In this document: positions 53,762 to 64,000 of the stretch, in pieces
Position numbering within the stretch: position 1 is the first letter of the stretch
Layout of the letters: every line of letters begins with the position of its first letter
From: Arthonia radiata
Lineage: Eukaryota > Ascomycota > Arthoniomycetes > Arthoniales > Arthoniaceae
DNA: 64,000 bases
Assembly (NCBI GenBank): GCA_002989075.1
Contig: PSQN01000016.1
Coordinates: 124,001 to 188,000 of the forward strand
Direction: 5' to 3'
Program-made: the position numbers and the translations under genes
Notes under the pieces: generated by a model
Told to the model about the DNA's origin: nothing
What the model saw: the letters and a program-made list of their open reading frames with translations, nothing else
The model's database searches: none

Positions 53762-55538
53762 GATGAGTGTAGTAGATGTGGACTAGATGCAAGCTTCAAA
53801 TACACAGAAATTTATTGTCAAGACGAGAGTGTGGGATGAGAAGGGAACTACCAGGACTGGAGGGGACATTGGTGGGATGCTCTTTGCGGTCGCTGACGTC
53901 GGCAAGTTCGTGAAATTTTGGCGCTAGTCCAGGCGGGGTTAGAGCAAGTTTTTCCAGCCTCGAGTTACTGGAGAACAATGGGAATTTCTTGAGCGCTCAT
54001 TCTTCCACCTTCTTTGAACATCTGGCGATTTGTCTGACCGCTACGGCAATTCGGTTCTAGGAGCAAAGAGTCAAAGTAGGTAGCAGCATTCGCATAGTGC
54101 CGTTGATCACGATGCAGCGCGCGGCCGATCACTCAAGCCACGTCTCACCTCGTCCATCTTCGTTATCTGACATACACTGATATCCTTTTTCAAAACGGGT
54201 AGTGATGGTACCCGAAAGTACAGCTACCGTATCCTGCAGGCACTGCACGACCTGAAAGAAGTTATCTCGCCCTTTACGCGTTCATGCAACGACCCTGTAA
54301 TGGCCAAGTTGAAACCCAGCATATCTCCCATCCGTCTCGCCCTCTGCTGTACCAACCTATAGCTGAGCCAGATCTGGTAGACGAAGATCTCAAGGTCCGC
54401 CTTGTAGCATTTGGAGTCATTCAATGAAGCCTTCATCAGCATCGTGGGAGCTCGCCCTTTCACCCATTGCGTGGCAAGGCCCAGTTCACTCGATCAAATA
54501 CACGGTGAAACCACCGCTCATAAGTATGTTCCAATACGCAAGAGAGGTCTACAGGTGCTGAATGAGTCCCTCAAAGCACGTTGAATCGCAAGGTCCATTG
54601 CACATCCGACGTGTGAGCCTGAGGTCTGCTCGCCCCTTGCTCGCTTTTTGATTTACCCTCGCATACCTCACGCCAGACTATGCTGGCCTCTCCAAGTTTA
54701 TTTGTAGACGCCACTATGCGCTTTGAAAGCGATGGCTTTACGTCGCTAGATCCCTCCAAGTCAAGAGTGGGAGGGACACCCTCCTCATGCAGCTTCAAGT
54801 ATTCTCGCTCAACTTTTCCAGGTGTTTGCGTACTGGTTCAGGATCAAAGCCAGCCGTAGCAAGAAGATCATTGCCATATAGTCAGCTTCGTGGACTCGTT
54901 TCCGATATATCTTTTAAAGAGGTGAGAAGCCTGGCGGTTGGTCAGACGATAGAGTAATGATGCATGTGGGCGGGTTCGTGAAGGGTCTTACTCTGCTAGA
55001 GAACGGACCTCGGAAGGACGAAATCGCGAGAACATCCGGCGGCTGTTGAGGGCCGGCGGTCAAGGAATGCTTGGGAGCATACAATCGGTGTCGGGGTTGG
55101 TGTGCTTTGAGTCTGCGCAATGATTAAAGGGGTCACTGCGCGTCGCAGAGTCGATGATCACATAACTTTGTGGCTGTTGCGCCGATCGCTTCACATCAAC
55201 GCGGCGACATAGACACTCATAGGCTGGCTTGGATAGTCACAATTGACTTCAATACACAAACCGCTGTTCAAGCGTCCAACGAAAATGGGTTGGACTTGGC
55301 TTCTTACGCCCATCAGTGCATTCCCGCCACGCCGAGCGTGTTCGGCATGACAAAGTCTCTGACAACGACCGCGATTTTCTTGCGCTCCATTTGTTAAAAA
55401 AGGTGCAGGGAAGAAGAAGGATATTACTACAAAGAGTAGGAAGACGAGACCAGCTTGAGACTGGTGCAATACTCAGGCTTGGTACAGGTACAATACTCAG
55501 TAGCAAGGAGAAGCTGTTATTATGTTGTCTGTCTTGTT
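53762..55538. other. intergenic up to the AT-rich border, no gene seen
   Basis: About 1.8 kb of normal-composition DNA. The left end is the sah1 promoter. Frames are short and unsupported. Confidence 0.5.
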
Positions 55539-55567
55539 AGCTAGAATCCTCTAAAGGGATTCTAGCT
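55539..55567. repeat. perfect inverted repeat at the AT-rich border
   Basis: agctagaatcc, 7-nt loop, ggattctagct: 11-bp perfect arms. It sits where gene-type DNA gives way to AT-rich DNA and could mark an element end or be chance. Confidence 0.55.
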
Positions 55568-56199
55568 TATATATCTAAGTTTAGCAGCCCGTATAAGACT
55601 TACTAGATATCTGTTCTTTTTAATAGGAGTCAGATAACCCGTAACTTACTGTATAAGACAGTAATTCTGTCTATCTAAAATTATTAGTCTCTAAGTTTAT
55701 TCTGTATTGTCTTAGACTACGGGCTAGCTGTCTAAGATAGGTCGTACAATACTTCTTTTTGTCTTAGGCTCGGGCTACTAGGCCCGACCCTTTAAATAAA
55801 AGGCTTGTTCTATTTTAGACCGAGACAGCTAGTAGGATCTATCCGATACTTTAGACCTCTAGGGGTTCTAACTAACCAGCTAGTTGGTTAATTTCTAATA
55901 TACCTTCTTAATCGACTAGTTGTTTTAGCCGAATTATAAGCTAATTTAAGTTCTAAACGTTAGTATTTTAGCTAGGTCGATTAGTTTTGTTAAACTGTCT
56001 ACTAATTGTTTCTTTGTAGAAACGTATTTAAGCTCTATTTAGCTTGCCTAAACGTTTTTTCTAATATAGTAATACTATATATTAATATACTTAGATTTAG
56101 CTTAGAAGATAGAGTTTTTTATAATTTCTTTTGTTAAATTGCTGTCGGTAAGTAACAGTTTTATTAGCAAAACTAGGGTCTTTGGTCTAATTTAATCGG

Positions 56200-59100
56200 C
56201 TTGCCCAAGCAAATATATACTTACCTAGTACGTTGAAGCCCGCCGAGTCTTTTTATCTGCAGACTTTTTAAAAGTACCCGCTAAAACGGTAGTAATTAAA
56301 TTTTCTTTAAAAATTCTAGACAGTTTAGTAGCAATTAATCGGATAAATAACTGTTTCTTTATAGCTTTTTTAAGAACTATATATTCGGCCTTATAAGAGC
56401 TTAAGGGGACCATTTTTTGTAGCTTTAAATTTTAGCTAAGAGCTTCGTTTCTAAGTAGAAATATATAGCCGGTAGTCGATTTCCTGGTACCGAGGTCTTT
56501 CCTCCAATCTACGTTATAATAGCCAGTTATACTGTCTATTAAGAAAAATTTATAGTAAAGACTAAGGTTAAGAGTTTTATTTAAGTAAGCCTAAAGGCTA
56601 CTTAAAACTCTTTAGTGCTCCTTACTAGGATTCAATATGTACCGGGCTAGTAGGCTAGTTATAAAGGCAATATCGAGTCTTATCTTTGTTATTAGATACA
56701 AAATTAATCTAATTTATTGCTAATAATTAGAAATATTGGTACTGCTAGCTTAGTTAAGATTCGATGTCAATTTTAAGCCGACGGGTTGTAGTATTTTTTT
56801 GGGCATTCGGCCGTTTTTCTTTGAGTATTTGGTTAAAATTTTAGCTAAATAAGTTAACTGGTCTAGACAAATTGTTTTCGCCGGACGATCTCGAGTAATT
56901 TTAATTTCTAGAAACTTACTAACGTCTTCTAAGTTCTTAATCGTAAGAGTCTTATTTAGTTTCTAGTAGATTTTAGAGATTGTTTCGATAAAATTGGATA
57001 CAGCTAATATATCGTCTACTTAGACAATTAAAATTGCCTACTTTCTGGTTCTTTAAATATAAACCGACTAATTGGATACTAGAGGTTTAAAACCTATTTC
57101 CCTTAGTAATTCTTGAAAATAGGCTTTTTACTATCGATCGGCCTGTTTTAGACCGTAAAGGGCCTTCTTTATTTAATAAACTTTATTAGTTCTGTTAGAT
57201 AGGCTAGTTGGTTGCTCAATATAGACAATTTTGTCTAACTTTGCGTTAGAATAAGCTAATTTTACGTCCTATTACTTTATTTTCTAGTCTTTCTCTGCTA
57301 CTAAGGCTAGTATAAGCCGGTAGATAATTAAATTTACTATATTTATAAAGGTCTCTATAAAATTGAGGCTAGGTCTTTGCTAACAGCTCTTAGCTATCTA
57401 GCGGGCTTTAAAAATCGGCTCGCCCTCCGAAGAGTACTTAATCTTTAGTATCTAGCGCTCTTTTAGCGTATTTCTACCCGGCAGCAGCTTAGTTAATATC
57501 TAAGTTTCTTAGTTAGCTAGCTCTTTAAGCTCCGACTATATTGCGTCTAGCTAAGAAGGCTGATTCTTAGATACTCTTATTTTTTTTAAGTTATTAAGCT
57601 CTTTAGTAACTACAACTAAGGTCTGCTCGGCGTATTGTTTTAGATTATTATAGAACTTCCTAAACTAATTTTTATCGGCGTTTTTATATATAAAATCTAT
57701 CTTCTGGGCACAATCGATATCTATTTAACCGGGGTCTTTAGTACTTCTGTAATCTAACTCGGTAAGAAGGTTAAACTTGTCTAGAGCTCTAGTTTAATAT
57801 AGTTCTTGTTTAAATTTGTCTGCTAGTTATTAAGATATAGGAAGGGTATACTGTTTCTTATATAGAGAACTTCCTTCTTTATTAAGAGGTACCTTCCTAT
57901 TATCTTAAGATTTAGCGGTTAGATTTAGCTTATTTTTAAACTTAACTTTTAGTTGTTCTTCGAGCTCTTTAGAAATACTCTTAATTAATTAATTAACCGT
58001 AGATCTCTGTAGGTTCTAAACAAATTTTTCTTTTTGAACGTAAACGTCTCTCCTTTAGTAAACTTTCCGGCTATTAAGGTCTAAGAGCTTATATTAGTTC
58101 GATCCGTAGTCTATTAGAATATAAGTAGTTGCTCTAGCGTCTAGTTTTTTTTAGTTTAAATTCTTTAAAATAAGTAACTGAGCTCTAGATTTTAATAGTA
58201 CTGATATCTAGTTTTTTGCCGAATTTTGCTTCGTACGGGGTAATAAACCCCGGTAATCCGGTATAAGAGGTTCTATTATAAATATAGATAGCTACTTTTA
58301 GCGCTTTACTTCAATATATCTAGGGTAGCCCGGCGGTATAAAGTATTGCTTAAACTTTACTAACAATTGTTCGGTTAAAGTGTTCGGCTCGTCTATTTTA
58401 CTAAGAGATATACAGTATAGATATTGTTAAAATAGCTTCTTTTTGTTTTAAAAGCTGTTTTACTTAACCTTTCCAATATTCTTTTGCGTTGTTTAAGTAT
58501 AATCTTTTAAAAGAATACTTAAACTACGTTTTTTTCTAAGTAATATAAGTAAATAGTGCGTCGAAAATCTAGTCTTTAGACTATAGTACTTTAATAGTCG
58601 TATACCGGGTCTTATTGTCTATAAAGCTAGTAAATAATTGACCTTTAGAAGGGATTTGCGGTACAATCAGCCCGCAAATATTTAAGTAGACTTTTTTTCA
58701 ATAATTAACTAATTTGTCTAAAGTTTTTTAGCTAACTTTAGCCGTTGCCTTTGCTTTAAAGTAAATTTAGCAATTATCTTCTAATTTGTCCGAATAATCT
58801 ATTCCTAGGGCAACCTTTTTAAGCTGTTTTAAGGTGTTTTTGCCTATATATTCTATCTATTAATATTAAAGATTAGTTTTTAAAAAAATAGTATAGAGAG
58901 ATCGAACTGTATTAATAGTCTGAGCTTCTATTACTATTAGACCGTTAATATACTGCCTCTCGGTAGTTAGTTGTCGAGCTTAATTAACTTTTAGCTTATT
59001 TTAGTTAAGAGTTATCTTACCTCCTCTCTTTCTAAGCTTATCGAAGCTTGGAAGGTTAATTCTAAATTTCTTAACAAACAAAACTTTGTTTAGAACAATT

Positions 59101-60240
59101 GTTTTGTTCTTAAAGAACAGTTTTGCTTTACCTGTCTAAAAGGCTTAGATTAAATTTCCCCCTTCTTAACAAATAATTTGGTTAGTTGGCCGGATATCCG
59201 TTAGAAGGTTAATATTCGAGTAAATATAGCTTGTTGAGCCTATATCGAGGATCTAAGAATTAGTAGAGTAATTAACTCTATCTAGTAATGCTGTAAAGCA
59301 TTGTTCTTCTTGTAGGTTAGAACTATGTACAGAAAACATTAAAAAATCGGTATTTTTTCCAATAAGTTGTCGGTTTATGCCCCTTTTTGTTGCAAAAGGA
59401 GCATTTTTCTTAGTTTTTACTTAGAGGTTTTAATTTTTCTCCGGTCCTTTGCGTCGATTTATTGTCTATTGCAGTAAAAACCTTTTCTACTGAGGTACTA
59501 CCGCAGATTTAGCGAGACTCGTTTATAAGTTAACTAAATAAGTCCTGTAGACTTATATCGCTAGTCGTTTGCTAATAGCTTTAGCTAATAATAGCTACCG
59601 TGTGCTTGTATTCGGGGGTCAGATTGTAGAGAACGTAGGCAGCTACCACCTTGTTGGGTAGTACTAGTCCTTAGGTTGCTAAATCGTCCGTTAATTACCT
59701 AATTTTAGCAAGATAAAGCTTAAGGTTTTTTATCTTATTAAGTGTAGTGCTAAAGAGCTTCTTACAAATTAGAAACTCGAAACTAAAACCTTTCGATTCG
59801 TATAACCTTTTTAGGCTATCTTAAAGCTCTAGAGAGTTATAAATCTCCTTTATTTAAATAAGGGGACCGTCCTCTAAAGTTAGTTAAATAAGGGCTACTG
59901 CCCTTATTGACCGTTTCTAGCGGCTAGCTTTAGTAATATCTTTAGCTAAATAGCCGGAAAAGGGGATTATAACATTACTGTAGCCCTTTTTAGTTAAAAG
60001 GGCCTCTATTCGAATCGACCAAATGTCCCAATTAGTTGAGCTCTTAAGTTTAAGAATCTTATAAGAGGAGTCTATAGCCGAATATATAGTCGGAGATTTC
60101 CGAAAAAAAAAGGAAATTCTATTCTAATAGTTAAATTGGGCTAAAAATTTAGAGTTGATTAATAATAGAATTGTTCGGAGGTGCCGATAGATGTCGTAGA
60201 GGAAATATTTTCTAAAAAGAAAATTTGAAAGAAATTAGTA
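56200..60240 (-). mobile_element. Ty1/copia-type LTR retrotransposon fossil
   Basis: Read on the minus strand, degraded stretches resemble, from the right, gag (about 59.3-60.1 kb), integrase (about 57.9-59.0 kb), reverse transcriptase (about 56.7-57.7 kb, with a VDDIL-type active-site remnant near 57.01 kb) and RNase H (about 56.2-56.65 kb, with SSYKAEY where family members have SSTEAEY). The integrase-before-RT order defines the copia type. It is broken many times, old and RIP-mutated. LTRs were not found with certainty; limits are approximate. Confidence 0.72.
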
Positions 60241-60350
60241 CTAACCCGGGCTTATAACCTGTTTGTTACGATCTTACTAGATTAGACTAGTACAAGGCTG
60301 AGCGCAGCTAGCCTTATTAGAGCATTATATAGTATATCCGATGACTTTAA

Positions 60351-60377
60351 TATAGCGACGTTAGCAACGTCGCTATA
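60351..60377. repeat. perfect inverted repeat between the two fossils
   Basis: tatagcgacgtt, agc, aacgtcgctata: 12-bp perfect arms with a 3-nt loop. Its arms keep CpG sites although the surroundings are heavily AT-biased. It lies where the 5' sides of the two elements meet, possibly within an LTR. Confidence 0.6.
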
Positions 60378-60899
60378 TCGCAATACGATTCTAACTACGC
60401 GACAAAGGGATTATTGAGACCGTCGGACACAGGGAAATATATCTTTGTACCTTAGGCTATATAGTTAGACTAATAGCCGACCTTAAGATAAACTTTAGTC
60501 TATTAACTTAATATTTAAATATAAGTTCTTTAACTATATTTAGGTAACATACTTTATTTTCTATCTACTTTAGTTAAGCTCCTCTTATCTTTTATAATCT
60601 GTTTTACCTCTTCTATCTTTTAGTCTTTAGTATACAAGATACCTACTACTAAGGTTAATAAGTATATAAAATAAGTAAGCCTTAGTTCGGTTCTCTTAGC
60701 AACCGGCGTTATACTTTAACAGACTCGCTACAAAAGTAGAGAAAGTAGATTAATTATATTTACTACTTTGGTACCTAATAGCCATAACGCAGCGGACAGG
60801 CTAGCCAGCAAGATAGTTGCTACAGATCAGATATCGGACGTTAACACTAAGATAGATAAAAGCTTCTTAAGTAAACGTTCTAAACTTACTTTATTTTTA

Positions 60900-63800
60900 A
60901 CATACTTAGCTATATACTTTAAGACTTATAAGAATTAGTTTCTGAATAACAACACTATAGTTTTATTTACCGTATTCTGTATAGATAGTAAGATATATAA
61001 ATAGTTTAACTTCTATCTTAAAGACTATCTTTATAAGGCACCTAATAAACGATAGGAAGAAACAGACGAGCTCTTCTCTAGCTTTACTACGTTTTAGCAA
61101 AAGCTTCGATAGATGTACGGAGATATAGATTCCGGACGTACTGCCGTACGCAAACTTAAGACACTCCGATAAATAGAACCGGTCAGCCAATACGCCGCTA
61201 AGTTTCTGCAATATACTAACCAAACCGAATAAGATAAAGGACCCTTAGTCGACGCCTTTTATAAAGGCTTAAAGGACTATATTAAGTAAATTATCTATAT
61301 CCGCGGAGAAAAGTTTACTGAACTAGAAAAGTTTATAGAACGAGCCAAGAAAATCGATAACAGCAACTTTAAACGACAGTTAGAGAAGAAAGAAACTAAC
61401 TTAGACAAGTTTATCTAAACTCAGAGTAAGTATAACTTACAATAAGACCGGAGTAATCTAATAGAATTAAACTTTACGAAGCTCTATAGAAAACTAAACA
61501 ACTAGAAACAAGAACACAGAATAAAGAATAAGCTATACTTATATTACAGAAAACTAGAGTATTAAGTTAAAGAATACCGTTCTAAAAAATAACAGTTTAA
61601 TAGTACTAGTAGAAACAGACATAATAATCGATCTTAGAAACCCTGTTTCCTACGACAATAGTTTAATATAACTACTTAGACACTAGAAGACAACGGTCGC
61701 AATAAGGCGATAGAATTACTAGCAGTCTTCTTCGACCGCTAATATATAAACTTAACCGGAGATCGTCCTCTTCAGGAGTTAGGTCTTTTATAGAAGATTA
61801 TCTAGAACTAGTATAAGTACGTTACTAAACTAACTAAGAAGCAGAAGAACGTCTATTAAAGTGCCTTCTATAACTAGAAAAACACTTACTAGGCTTCTTC
61901 CAGCGAGAAGCACAACGAGTAGAATTTATTTAACTTAAACAAAAACTGGGATATAGACGTTGAGTTATAGAAAGAAATAAAGGAACGATAAATAAACTAA
62001 GAACGATAGAATCTGTAGGACTGAAACAATATTAACCGTACTATTCTAAGGCAGCAGATATAAGATACCGTTATACTATACGAAATACTATCTTAAACTA
62101 CGTACTACAATAATAATTGTACAATCTATAAATTTAACAAATTGGGATTAAAATGGTGGTCGAGGAAACTAACACCTTTAAAACAAGGTTCGATATAGAA
62201 ACTAGGCCTTATCCGAGGACAATCTAGGTCGCCTTATCTAGAAATCTAAGGGAAATTTAAGGAAGAATAGACTGTAAAGGCTAAGCAAGATAGCAGCTAC
62301 GGTACGTTATAGACAAGATAACGACTTAAAGACAAAAATATAGATTCTAATGGTATAGAATCCTTGCTCGAGGACGATACTAACTAGAAAGAATAAACCT
62401 TAATCCGTTAGAAAGGAATACTATAGAGACTTTATTAGTTGGCCTTCTATAATAGAAAGTTAAGCGCTAATAAAGATATTAATAATATTCCGGGATATAT
62501 TTACTTACGCCTACAACAACTAGTAGACTACCTTATTAGGGGTCTAGAATTATATAGTTAGTACTAATATCTTTAATTAACAATATACAACTTATAGATA
62601 CGATAGGTTTTAACTAGCGATAGTTATATAATTAAGGCAGAGATTGTAAACGACAAACTAAACGTTATAATAAAGGTAGTACTAGAACACCTTATACAGA
62701 AATTCTTATAGCAGATTAACCGACAATAGGTTCCAGTACCTAGAATACTCTAGAACGTATACAATTAACAGGAAAAAGACTAGACCAACTACTTTAAGAG
62801 TAGCAGTACCGGCCCGTCTAACAGTTAAACTCTCTAAAAGCTTAGCTCTGTATAAGCTTAGCTCTGTATAAGCTTAGCTCTGTATAAGCTTAGCTTTCTA
62901 TAAAACATATTTATACATTTAGGCAACAATAAACTATAGAAGCATTAAAATTATAATCGATTTAGACGCAATAGGTAACTTTATCTTAATACGCTACGTT
63001 AAGGAGTACTAAATATAAACACAAAAGAAGAAATTACCTTATATACTGTCTAAATTTTAAGGGGCAGAGGAAAGATTCGACTACAAGACTTTACTAATAG
63101 ATATAATAATTAGGGACTATTAGAAAGGAATTACTTATAATATTGTAGATATTAACCAGTATTACGCTGTACTAGGTATACCTTAGTTATAACAATATAA
63201 CTTAGAAGTAAATTAGAGAACTAAGAAACTTCTCTTTACTAGATATAAGTACTCTAAACAAGAGTCGTTCTGCGGAATAGATACCCTACAAGCTATTTTT
63301 AGTAGTAAGAATAAAGAGCGCAATAAAGAACTTATATAGGTTAGTACTACTATACTTCGACACTTAGATATTCTATAAGAGAAGTTTAATGTAGTATCTT
63401 GTCTATAGCTAACTATATATAAGTATAAATAAGAGACAACTGTATATTAACGATTCTATACGACAACAAGTACTTAGTTAATTACTAAGATACTTAAGAA
63501 ATACAATTAATTCTAATATCTATTTAAGGAAGCTAAGCCAAACTCAGCTCTTCTAGAACACAAACCGTAGGATTATACAATACCTTTATAGAAAGGTAAG
63601 ACGCCAACATTTAGTTTAATATACTCTCTATTAAAAGCAGAAAATTAAGCGCTCTGCGACTATCTTAACAAAAACCTTAAGAAAGAATTTATTTAGAAAT
63701 TAACATTACTAGCCAGATACCCGATACTCTTTGTACTAAAGAAGAACAGTAAACTACGACTCTATATAGATTATAGACAATTGAACGGAGTAACTATTAA

Positions 63801-64000
63801 AAACCGATACCCTTTACTATACATTAACGAAATAACAGATTAATTATACAACATATAATAGTTTACTAAGTTTAACCTATAAAGAGCCTATAACCTAATC
63901 TATATAAAGAAAGGTAAAGAATAGAAAACAGTCTTCTATACTAGATATAGACTTTTTAAGTATTATATTATACCCTTTAGGCTAATAAACGTACTAGTAT
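60900..64000 (+). mobile_element. Ty3/gypsy-type LTR retrotransposon fossil (cut by edge)
   Basis: On the plus strand, remnants read in gypsy order: gag-like (about 60.9-61.55 kb), zinc-knuckle-like (about 61.55 kb), protease-like (about 62.95-63.0 kb, IDLDAIGNF where relatives have IDSGATGNF) and reverse transcriptase from about 63.6 kb, with [16 protein letters not shown] near 63.77 kb. RNase H and integrase would lie beyond the window. It is broken many times and RIP-mutated, so old. The 5' LTR is not resolved. Confidence 0.75.
62839..62902 (+). repeat. tandem repeat, 16 bp x 4
   Basis: Four adjacent copies of agcttagctctgtata, three identical and the last differing at two bases, inside the gypsy-type fossil. 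Probably replication slippage after insertion. Confidence 0.85.

Larger units (their letters stand above)
55568..64000. repeat. AT-rich, RIP-like transposon block (to right edge)
   Basis: From about 55.54 kb, the sequence becomes rich in A, T and TpA (cta, tag, tata everywhere) and stays so to the edge, with no intact gene. This is the pattern left by repeat-induced point mutation on repeats in ascomycetes. It contains two LTR-retrotransposon fossils. Such islands are usually heterochromatic. Confidence 0.88.

Noticed and set aside
60963-61223. Minus-strand frame inside the gypsy-type fossil
   Set aside because: Lies opposite the gag-like remnant and has no motif; a by-product of AT-rich sequence.
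1-64000. CRISPR array, bacterial operon or secondary-metabolite cluster
   Set aside because: The DNA is eukaryotic with spliceosomal introns; no spaced direct repeats and no backbone synthase genes were seen.

Overview
This window looks like nuclear DNA from a filamentous ascomycete, most likely a Dothideomycete (inference from gene content; the class-level call is tentative). The evidence is compact genes with 50-140 nt introns that have GT..AG ends and CTAAC/CTGAC-like branch sites, fungal families such as Cch1, Pex20, Whi2-like, PTH11-like and Gcn20, and an AT-rich block whose composition looks like the output of repeat-induced point mutation (RIP).

Positions 1-55,540 are ordinary gene-rich DNA. 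In order: the 5' part of a PH-domain-like gene cut by the left edge (-); a PTH11-like membrane receptor (-); a ubiquitin-like-domain protein with an acylation-type N-terminus (-); an HMG-box regulator (-) with about 2.9 kb of apparently gene-free DNA upstream; a Ure2-like glutathione transferase (-); a small secreted cysteine-containing protein (-); a DDT/WHIM/PHD chromatin protein (-); an F-box-like protein (-); the voltage-gated calcium channel cch1 (+, 6.7 kb without introns); mitochondrial ribosomal protein uL10m (+); a SUZ-domain protein (-) divergent from a small conserved-looking gene (+); an unrecognised 371-residue gene (+); a glyoxylate/hydroxypyruvate-reductase-like dehydrogenase (+); pex20 (-) divergent from sec13 (+); an F-box protein (-); a secreted, probably GPI-anchored sorbosone/pyranose dehydrogenase-like enzyme (-); a large disordered protein (-); gcn20 (-); a Whi2-like growth regulator (+); and S-adenosylhomocysteine hydrolase (-).

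Near 55.54 kb the base composition changes sharply and stays AT/TpA-rich to the right edge. This block holds two decayed LTR-retrotransposon fossils with their 5' sides facing each other: a Ty1/copia-type on the minus strand (about 56.2-60.2 kb) and a Ty3/gypsy-type on the plus strand (about 60.9 kb to beyond the edge). Both are broken many times over.

Most genes needed introns to be placed by eye. Splice sites were chosen because they keep the frame and restore family motifs. The genes are mostly housekeeping (vesicle coat, peroxisome import, translation control, methyl cycle, calcium entry) and do not form an obvious pathway cluster. I found no convincing new multi-gene system. The most unusual signals are structural: a within-gene switch from C-rich to G-rich coding strand shared by several genes, start codons isolated in their own exon, a six-nucleotide micro-exon, a probable GC-AG intron, and the abrupt border to the transposon graveyard.
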